Shown: piece after piece, positions 1-4,358 of the stretch
How the letters are laid out: every line of letters begins with the position of its first letter
How positions within the stretch are numbered: the first letter of the stretch is position 1
NCBI GenBank assembly: GCA_050049355.1
Contig: JASFWK010000056.1
Coordinates: forward strand, 1-12,093
Length of the DNA: 12,093 bases
Source: JASFWK01 sp050049355
Lineage (GTDB): Bacteria > Chloroflexota > Anaerolineae > B4-G1 > DUEL01
Direction of reading: 5' to 3'
Program-made: the position numbers and the translations under genes
Notes under the pieces: model-generated
Told to the model about the DNA's origin: nothing
Database searches by the model: none
What the model saw: only the letters and a program-made list of their open reading frames with translations

Positions 1-101
1 ATGGGTTCATCCCCTTCGTCGATGGCGCGATAGACCAGGGTCTTGATACAAGGATTGAGACCGGGGACGTCGCCTCCGCCTGTCAAGATACCAATGCGCA
101 T
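1..101 (-). CDS. pfkA: 6-phosphofructokinase, N-terminal 33 codons only (runs off the left edge)
   Basis: Phosphorylates fructose 6-phosphate to fructose 1,6-bisphosphate in glycolysis, in the cytoplasm. Only the first 33 residues are in the window. They begin MRIGILTGGGDVPGLNPC, which carries the glycine-rich phosphate-donor-binding motif (GGGD-x-PGLN) at the N-terminus of PfkA-family enzymes. The ATG is placed by this motif and by a GGGAGG Shine-Dalgarno (108-113) six bases upstream. A strong promoter (TTGACA-16-TATACT) lies about 80 nt upstream, so the leader is about 80 nt long. Whether the donor is ATP or pyrophosphate depends on residues outside the window, so the family is secure but the cofactor is not. 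The gene is divergent from the SAM hydrolase gene. Confidence 0.9.
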   Translation of the reverse strand, partial: MRIGILTGGGDVPGLNPCIKTLVYRAIDEGDEP

Positions 102-149
102 CTCTTGCCTCCCGTCTCTTGGGTCCGGGACTACTGCCACAGCCTGAGG

Positions 150-171
150 GGAGAGAGTTCTCAGTCTCTCC
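150..171 (-). other. Small hairpin in the pfkA leader
   Basis: GGAGAGA (150-156) pairs perfectly with TCTCTCC (165-171) around an 8-nt loop. If transcription starts near 182 on the minus strand, this lies within the first 35 nt of the pfkA leader and overlaps the promoter-proximal copy of the 15-bp repeat. It could be an mRNA-stability hairpin or part of an operator. The purine/pyrimidine bias of the stretch makes chance pairing possible. Confidence 0.35.
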
Positions 172-178
172 ATCCCTC
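164..178. repeat. 15-bp direct repeat, copy 1 (just inside the pfkA transcript)
   Basis: GTCTCTCCATCCCTC on the plus strand is repeated exactly at 236-250, with 72 bp between copy starts. Relative to the predicted pfkA start site (about 182, minus strand), this copy lies at about +4 to +18. The placement suits a repressor operator or one arm of a looping pair. Confidence 0.6.
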
Positions 179-188
179 TGGCGATTTC

Positions 189-216
189 AGTATACCTAAG
201 CCTCTCCTGCTGTCAA
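189..216 (-). promoter_or_regulatory. pfkA promoter, TTGACA-16-TATACT
   Basis: On the minus strand a perfect -35 (TTGACA, 211-216) and a near-consensus -10 (TATACT, 189-194) are separated by 16 bp. Initiation is expected near 182, giving a leader of about 80 nt before the pfkA Shine-Dalgarno. This is the best sigma-70-type match in the window. The two 15-bp repeats flank it. Confidence 0.75.
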
Positions 217-235
217 TCCTCGGCGCTGCCGTTCG

Positions 236-250
236 GTCTCTCCATCCCTC
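236..250. repeat. 15-bp direct repeat, copy 2 (between the divergent promoters)
   Basis: Exact second copy of GTCTCTCCATCCCTC. It sits about 20 bp upstream of both the pfkA -35 and the -35 of the divergent SAM hydrolase promoter, so a protein bound here could affect both genes. Confidence 0.6.
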
Positions 251-270
251 CCCTCTGGGCCTTGAGTTCC

Positions 271-298
271 TTGACGTCCCGTCCCAGCCGTATAGAAT
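271..298 (+). promoter_or_regulatory. Promoter of the SAM hydrolase gene, leaderless configuration
   Basis: TTGACG (271-276) and TAGAAT (293-298) are separated by 16 bp. Only 8 nt separate the -10 from the ATG at 307, so transcription should start at or within about two bases of the start codon. There is no Shine-Dalgarno in the 30 bases before the ATG. This is the arrangement expected for a leaderless mRNA. Confidence 0.65.
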
Positions 299-306
299 AT
301 GCTCTA

Positions 307-1143
307 ATGAGCATCATTACTTTGACCACCGATTTCGGCACCGCCGATGGGTACGTAGGTGCGATGAGGGGGGTTATTCTCTCGCATGCGCCTGAGGCTC
401 GGCTGGTGGACCTTTCGCACGAGATTCCCCCGCAGGAGATCAGCCGCGCTGCCTTTGTGTTGTGCATGGCGGCTCCTTTCTTTCCGCCTAGCGCTGTGCA
501 CTTGGTCGTGGTGGATCCAGGTGTCGGCACAGAGCGACGAGCGATCGCCCTGAGGACACCGGAAGGTTCTTTCGTTGGGCCGGACAACGGTGTTTTCACC
601 TACGTCCTCGCGGAGGCGGAGACCTGGACGGCGGTGGAACTGACCAACGCCGAGTATCATCTGCCCGGGGTCAGCGACACCTTCCATGGGCGAGATCTCT
701 TCGCGCCGGCTGCCGCCCATCTGGCAGCAGGAGTTCCGCTTGAGGAGTTGGGAAGATCGTTGACCAATCTCAGTCTTCTGCCCCTTCCAAGACTGACGGT
801 CTCCCGAAACCGGGTGGAAGGTGAGGTCTTGCACGCCGACCGGTTCGGAAATCTGATCACCAGCGTGGGACGGCTGTGGTGGCAGGAAGACCATCTAGTA
901 CTGGTTCCCGCCTTCGGCCAACGGAGCGCACCCGCGGCGGAGTTCCCCGCCAGCACGGCGCGGGTGGAGCTGGCCGAACGGACGTTGACAGGCGTCCATC
1001 GGACCTACGGAGCGGTGCCGATGGGGCGATCCCTCGCGCTGGTAGGGAGTTCTGGCTTTCTGGAGATCGGAGTTCGCCAGGGCAGCGCTGCGGAGGAGCT
1101 TGGCGCGTGCCGAGGGGAGCCGGTGGTGGTTACGTTCCAGTGA
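307..1143 (+). CDS. S-adenosyl-L-methionine hydrolase (SAM hydroxide adenosyltransferase, DUF62 family)
   Basis: Members of this family use water to cleave S-adenosylmethionine to adenosine and L-methionine; relatives are fluorinases and chlorinases. The 278-residue product is of usual length. Visible family motifs are LTTDFG at residues 6-11, VVVDPGVGT at 67-75, FVGPDNGV at 89-96, TFHGRDLFAPAAAHLA from 125, and DRFGNLITS in the C-terminal domain. Asp70, Arg77 and His127 match in spacing the Asp-Arg-His set that positions the attacking water in characterised archaeal hydrolases, so hydrolysis is favoured over halogenation. The ATG at 307 is chosen over the TTG at 262 because homology begins there and a promoter ends 8 nt before it; the TTG would lie upstream of the predicted transcript. 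murA follows after 32 bp, probably co-transcribed. The physiological role of the family is poorly known. Confidence 0.92.
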   Translation: MSIITLTTDFGTADGYVGAMRGVILSHAPEARLVDLSHEIPPQEISRAAFVLCMAAPFFPPSAVHLVVVDPGVGTERRAIALRTPEGSFVGPDNGVFTYVLAEAETWTAVELTNAEYHLPGVSDTFHGRDLFAPAAAHLAAGVPLEELGRSLTNLSLLPLPRLTVSRNRVEGEVLHADRFGNLITSVGRLWWQEDHLVLVPAFGQRSAPAAEFPASTARVELAERTLTGVHRTYGAVPMGRSLALVGSSGFLEIGVRQGSAAEELGACRGEPVVVTFQ

Positions 1144-1175
1144 ACGCGTTGCGACGGGTATGAGGAGGTAGAGGC

Positions 1176-2456
1176 GTGGAGGAGCTGATAATTGAGGGAG
1201 GATATCCGCTACGGGGAGCCCTGGTTCCCAGCGGCAACAAGAACGCTGCGCTGCCGGCGATGGCTGCTTGCCTGCTTACCGATGAGCCGGTCGTTCTGCA
1301 CAACGTGCCAGATATCCAGGATGTGTGGACGATGGAGGAGCTTCTGACCGAGATTGGTGTGGAGATTGAGCGGCTGGGGTCTCACACTCTGCGCCTGCAC
1401 GCTCACGATGTCCGCATGCCTGCCTTCGATCGAGAGAAGTTCCGCCGTATCCGCGGCTCCATCTTGCTGGCTGGGCCGATGTTGGCCCGGGCGGGGTGGG
1501 TGGAACTGCCGCCTCCGGGGGGGGATGTCATCGGCCGACGGCGGGTGGACACTCACTTCACAGCCTTTCGGGCGCTCGGGGCGGAGGTGAAAGCTGATGA
1601 GACCTTCCGTCTTGAGGCCCGTCAGCTGCGTGGTGAGGACATCCTCTTGGATGAAGCCTCCGTCACTGGAACCGAGAATGCTGTCATGGCGGCTGTGCTG
1701 GCGCAGGGGACGACGGTCATTCGCAACGCAGCCTCCGAACCCCACGTACAGGATTTGTGTCAGCTGCTTAATCAACTGGGGGCGCGCATTGAGGGGGTCG
1801 GCTCTAACCTGCTCACGATTCAGGGTGTGGATCATCTGCACGGCGGCGAGTTCACCATCGGGCCGGACTACATGGAGGTGGGGAGTTACATCGCTATGAC
1901 GGCTATGACCGGCGGCGAGGTCCGCATCCGGGATGCCGCTCCTCACCACCTGCGAATGATCCGCTTCGTCTTCGAGCGGTTGGGCGTGCGGGTGGAGGTG
2001 GAGGGCGATGACGTTGTTGTACCGGCCGATCAATCCCTGGCTGTGGTGCCCGATGTCGGTGGGGCGATTCCCACAATCAAGGATGCCCCCTGGCCTGCCT
2101 TCCCTGCCGATCTGATGAGCATCGCTATCGCGCTTGCCACCCAGGTGGAGGGAACCGTTCTCTTCCATGAGAAGATGTTCGAGAGCCGGCTCTACTTCCT
2201 GGATAACTTGATCTTCATGGGGGCGCGCATTGTTCTATGTGATCCGCATCGCTGTGTGGTGCAGGGCCCATCTCCTCTCCACGGGGACGTGTTGGTCAGC
2301 CCCGACATCCGGGCTGGCATAACGCTGCTGGGGGCGGCCCTGTGTGCCGAGGGTCAGAGTATCATTCGCAACGTGGAACAGATAGACCGAGGATACGAGA
2401 AGGTCGAGGAGAAGCTTCAACGCCTCGGGGCCCACGTGGAGCGGGTACAGCGGTGA
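1176..2456 (+). CDS. murA: UDP-N-acetylglucosamine 1-carboxyvinyltransferase (MurA), Asp-type active site
   Basis: Transfers enolpyruvate from phosphoenolpyruvate to UDP-GlcNAc, the first committed step of peptidoglycan synthesis, in the cytoplasm. The product has 426 residues (E. coli MurA 419) and covers the whole two-domain EPT fold. Landmarks are the catalytic Lys22 in GNKNAAL, the IRGS loop (residues 92-95), TGTENAVMAA, the general-base Asp in APWPAFPADLMS, and the late Arg in DIRAG. The active-site loop reads PGGDVIGRRRVD: the usual catalytic Cys (Cys115 in E. coli) is Asp117, codon 1524-1526. Asp occurs naturally at this site in Mycobacterium and Chlamydia MurA and gives an active, fosfomycin-insensitive enzyme. 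The GTG start at 1176 follows AGGAGGT (1163-1169) by six bases. The gene lies 32 bp after the SAM hydrolase gene and is probably in the same operon. Confidence 0.94.
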   Translation: MEELIIEGGYPLRGALVPSGNKNAALPAMAACLLTDEPVVLHNVPDIQDVWTMEELLTEIGVEIERLGSHTLRLHAHDVRMPAFDREKFRRIRGSILLAGPMLARAGWVELPPPGGDVIGRRRVDTHFTAFRALGAEVKADETFRLEARQLRGEDILLDEASVTGTENAVMAAVLAQGTTVIRNAASEPHVQDLCQLLNQLGARIEGVGSNLLTIQGVDHLHGGEFTIGPDYMEVGSYIAMTAMTGGEVRIRDAAPHHLRMIRFVFERLGVRVEVEGDDVVVPADQSLAVVPDVGGAIPTIKDAPWPAFPADLMSIAIALATQVEGTVLFHEKMFESRLYFLDNLIFMGARIVLCDPHRCVVQGPSPLHGDVLVSPDIRAGITLLGAALCAEGQSIIRNVEQIDRGYEKVEEKLQRLGAHVERVQR

Positions 2457-2497
2457 AACGGACTGGGATGCGGACTCCTCCTACTTCTTCGCCACGA

Positions 2498-2544
2498 CCC
2501 ACGGTTTCTGTGGGAGGTTTCTAGGAGCCCCTTATCTCCAGGGG
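2498..2544 (+). terminator. Possible weak terminator region after murA
   Basis: Two small hairpins lie 40-90 bases after the murA stop. CCCACGG (2498-2504) pairs with CTGTGGG (2508-2514) around TTT, with one G-U pair. CCCCT (2528-2532) pairs with AGGGG (2540-2544). Neither is followed by a proper T-tract; the first has only AGGTTTCT. They may stop transcripts between the convergent genes, but this is not a canonical intrinsic terminator. Confidence 0.3.
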
Positions 2545-2555
2545 TATCCGGCCGT

Positions 2556-2579
2556 CGAGTACGAGAAAATCGTCACTCG
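2556..2579 (-). other. Hairpin spanning the stop codon of the serine hydrolase gene
   Basis: CGAGT (2556-2560) pairs with ACTCG (2575-2579), and ACGA (2561-2564) pairs with TCGT (2570-2573). One base is bulged and the loop is GAAAA. The minus-strand TGA stop (2573-2575) lies inside the 9-bp stem. It may protect or help form the 3' end of the convergent transcripts. No T-tract follows on either strand. Confidence 0.4.
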
Positions 2580-4000
2580 GTCGGGTTGAAGAAGTTGTAC
2601 GTGGCGGTGGCGATGTCGGAGATGAGTGGGTTGGAGATCTCCCATTCCAGCCACGTCGGGTTATAGAGAAAGACCACCAACACGAAGTCGCCGCCCGAAC
2701 TGAAGACTATCGCGGCATCGGCGTGGGTGTCGCCGATCCAGCCGTGCTTGTGCGCCACGGTCGTCCCCTGGGGTACCCCCACCTCAATCAGGCTGTCGAT
2801 CTGATTCTGCGAGAGCATATCCAGCATCTGCTGGCATTCCTCAGATGTGAAGGTCCCGGGGTAGGCGACCATCAAGGAGCCTCCCCCCTGACTGCACTGG
2901 TAGATCATCTCCAAGAGAAGCCCCATATCCTGCGCAGTCGTCTGCATGTAGGGATCGGGCTGCGTGTTGAGATCGGTACGTGAGTTGGCTGGAGTCACGA
3001 TGGTAGGGGGCACCACCTCCTCGTCGTAAGGGGTAGCCAAGAAGGTGTTTACCAGGCCCAGGTAGCGCATTGAGGCCGTCAGGTTCTCCACTCCCTGATA
3101 ACCGTCACCGTTTCCGATCACGTCCCGAAGGAGCAGGTTTGCGGTGAAGTTCCCACTGAGAGTCATTGTCTCGGTCAGAAGCTTGGTCTGCTCCACATTG
3201 GGCGGTTGGTCGAGGCTGCGGTACGTCTCCACCATCACGGTGATCTTGAGGACGCTCATCCCCGCGTAGGCCACGTCGGGGTTGACTTCCAACTCCGCGC
3301 CGTTCTGTAGGTCTTTGACAAAGATGCTGGGGATGCCATCGAAGTCGGCCAGCAGGGAGTTAAGCATCTCCTCCAGTTGGGCCATCTGCAGCGCGGGGGC
3401 CTCCTCGACGCGGACGGCTACTTCAACCTGCCGCTCCGTAGCGGAGAGGAGGGCAGCGGCCACTCGCTCGCGCGAGGTCGCGTGATCCAGCTCATAACCG
3501 GGTCTGCCGGCGCGGAAGGTGAGGGCCTCTGGAAGAGGGACCGGTGGCTGAGGTGGGTGATCGTACTGCTGGGCTGTGCTGGTCAGGAAGCCTTCCAGCC
3601 GATCTTGTGAGTACTCAGCCACGACCTGGACGTCCGCTGTCTGCTGGGGGCGTCGCAGTAGGTAGGCCACGAAACCCTCCAGGCTTCTGCGTCCCCCTAG
3701 AGCCGTCTTGATGGCGGTTCGAGTGCCCTCCCGATCGAAGCGGAACTCTACGCTCTCCGGTCTCAGCAGGCGCGTCCGGTCCTGATAGGTGACTTCGACT
3801 GGCTCAGAGAGACCGGCCTCCACTCTATCCAGCGTCTCATCCAGCCGCATTCCCCCGACCTCGAGGCCGGCCACGGTCATCCCTTTGGGTAGGACCCGGA
3901 GAGAGTTCCAGTAGCCTACAAACTGCCAGATCAGGAGGGCCAGCAACAGGCTCCCCACAATCAAGCTCCACGTATTGGTTCCTCTGCGCCTTCGTCGCAT
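2573..4000 (-). CDS. Membrane-anchored serine hydrolase of the class A beta-lactamase/PBP fold with a YoaR-like N-terminal domain
   Basis: A 475-residue protein. Residues 1-10 are basic (MRRRRRG), then one membrane segment (about 12-30), then an extracytoplasmic stretch (about 36-200) resembling the YoaR/VanW-associated putative peptidoglycan-binding domain (TVAGLEVGGM at 42-51). From about 225 comes a class-A-like domain with S249-V-L-K252 (S-x-x-K), S282-G-N284 (S-D-N equivalent) and KHG at 418-420 (K-T-G equivalent). The segment aligning with the class A omega-loop ExxLN motif reads RTDLN (341-345), so the deacylating Glu166 is replaced by Arg. Only 33 residues separate SxxK from SGN, against 60 in class A enzymes. 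A true beta-lactamase is therefore unlikely; a wall-acting or PBP-like role is inferred. The start at 4000 has GGAGG six bases upstream. Confidence 0.82.
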   Translation of the reverse strand: MRRRRRGTNTWSLIVGSLLLALLIWQFVGYWNSLRVLPKGMTVAGLEVGGMRLDETLDRVEAGLSEPVEVTYQDRTRLLRPESVEFRFDREGTRTAIKTALGGRRSLEGFVAYLLRRPQQTADVQVVAEYSQDRLEGFLTSTAQQYDHPPQPPVPLPEALTFRAGRPGYELDHATSRERVAAALLSATERQVEVAVRVEEAPALQMAQLEEMLNSLLADFDGIPSIFVKDLQNGAELEVNPDVAYAGMSVLKITVMVETYRSLDQPPNVEQTKLLTETMTLSGNFTANLLLRDVIGNGDGYQGVENLTASMRYLGLVNTFLATPYDEEVVPPTIVTPANSRTDLNTQPDPYMQTTAQDMGLLLEMIYQCSQGGGSLMVAYPGTFTSEECQQMLDMLSQNQIDSLIEVGVPQGTTVAHKHGWIGDTHADAAIVFSSGGDFVLVVFLYNPTWLEWEISNPLISDIATATYNFFNPTE

Positions 4001-4032
4001 GGTATCCTCCCAGCTTCACGGCAAACAGGAGG

Positions 4033-4061
4033 ATTATAGCATGGGCAAGGAAGAGCGCCAG
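4033..4061 (-). promoter_or_regulatory. Promoter of the serine hydrolase gene, extended -10
   Basis: On the minus strand a consensus TATAAT (4033-4038) is preceded by TGC, forming an extended -10. CTGGCG (4056-4061), 17 bp further upstream, is a weak -35 (3 of 6). Initiation near 4026 gives a leader of about 26 nt carrying the Shine-Dalgarno. The -35 lies within one GCGCCAGTG element. Confidence 0.6.
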
Positions 4062-4262
4062 TGGTAGTGCATCTTCAATTCAGGAAACTCGGCTCTGATC
4101 GTTTCAGACTTGCTGGATCCGCGTCACCTGCACCGAAGATCGCCATCTAGAAGCGCCAGTGTCCCTCCGATGGCCCCTTGAGAGACGAGAAAGGGGGCCG
4201 CATACCGCGCCACTCGGAGGCTTCCGGATTTCCTGAGGGAAGGATAGACTACCGCGCCAGTG
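4055..4262. repeat. Three GCGCCAGTG elements at about 100-bp intervals
   Basis: Exact 9-mers lie at 4055-4063, 4153-4161 and 4254-4262, with starts 98 and 101 bp apart and all in the same orientation. A related GCGCCACTC lies at 4207-4215. The first overlaps the -35 of the hydrolase promoter and the third is about 90 bp upstream of the dnaE -10. Regular spacing across a divergent promoter region suggests a repeated protein-binding site. No regulator is identified. The rest of spacer 4001-4358 holds the two promoters and hairpins listed separately, plus a 5-bp inverted repeat (TCTGA/TCAGA, 4094-4108). Confidence 0.5.
4164..4220 (+). other. Two-part stem in the hydrolase/dnaE spacer
   Basis: The outer stem is CCTCCGA (4164-4170) with TCGGAGG (4214-4220), perfect over 7 bp. 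Nested inside, GGCCCC (4172-4177) pairs with GGGGCC (4194-4199). The hairpin loop is A-rich, and a 14-nt 3' bulge carries ACCGCGCCA. The fold is possible on either strand. I see no promoter placing it in a transcript, and it lies upstream of the predicted dnaE start site. It could be an unannotated small RNA, or simply a structured operator region. Confidence 0.4.
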
Positions 4263-4271
4263 TTGGCGCGG
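4252..4271. other. Perfect 8-bp hairpin CCGCGCCA/TGGCGCGG
   Basis: CCGCGCCA (4252-4259) pairs perfectly with TGGCGCGG (4264-4271) around a GTGT tetraloop. The 3' arm can pair equally well with the identical CCGCGCCA at 4205-4212, and its TGGCGC core recurs at 4277-4282. Several mutually exclusive pairings are therefore possible. No T-tract follows, so it is not an intrinsic terminator. Confidence 0.55.
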
Positions 4272-4295
4272 CGCTGTGGCGCAAAGTCCGTGCCG

Positions 4296-4311
4296 CGAGG
4301 GAGGTCCCTCG
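4296..4311. promoter_or_regulatory. Palindrome upstream of the dnaE promoter, possible operator
   Basis: CGAGGGAGGTCCCTCG has perfect 7-bp arms around GG. Its centre is about 52 bp upstream of the predicted dnaE start and it ends 7 bp before the putative -35. This is a typical position for a dimeric regulator. As RNA its 2-nt loop would be strained, so a DNA-binding site is the likelier reading. Confidence 0.4.
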
Positions 4312-4318
4312 AATCTGG

Positions 4319-4348
4319 TTATCGAAACCTTGCGGTCTATGGTATAAT
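4319..4348 (+). promoter_or_regulatory. dnaE promoter, extended -10, nearly leaderless
   Basis: A consensus TATAAT (4343-4348) is preceded by TGG, forming an extended -10. The -35 candidate TTATCG (4319-4324, 18-bp spacer) is weak, as is common with extended -10 promoters. Only 10 nt separate the -10 from the ATG at 4359, giving a predicted leader of about 3-5 nt with no Shine-Dalgarno. Confidence 0.65.
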
Positions 4349-4358
4349 CCTCAGAGCG

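Noticed and set aside
262..306. TTG start at 262 extending the SAM hydrolase by 15 residues
   Set aside because: The extension resembles no family member, has no Shine-Dalgarno and covers the predicted promoter.
4191..4210. Resemblance to a T-box motif (A-G-rich run followed by ACCGCG)
   Set aside because: The tRNA-acceptor-pairing core TGGN is missing, the spacing is wrong, the downstream gene is dnaE and not an amino-acid gene, and the dnaE promoter lies further downstream.
4291..4340. Possible tRNA T-arm (TCGAAT and TCGAAA stretches)
   Set aside because: No 5-bp stem with a 7-nt loop can be drawn and there are no matching acceptor or anticodon arms.
4260..4358. Upstream start extending DnaE by 33 residues
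   Set aside because: The extension is basic and unlike DnaE N-termini, and it covers the hairpin, palindrome and TATAAT promoter.
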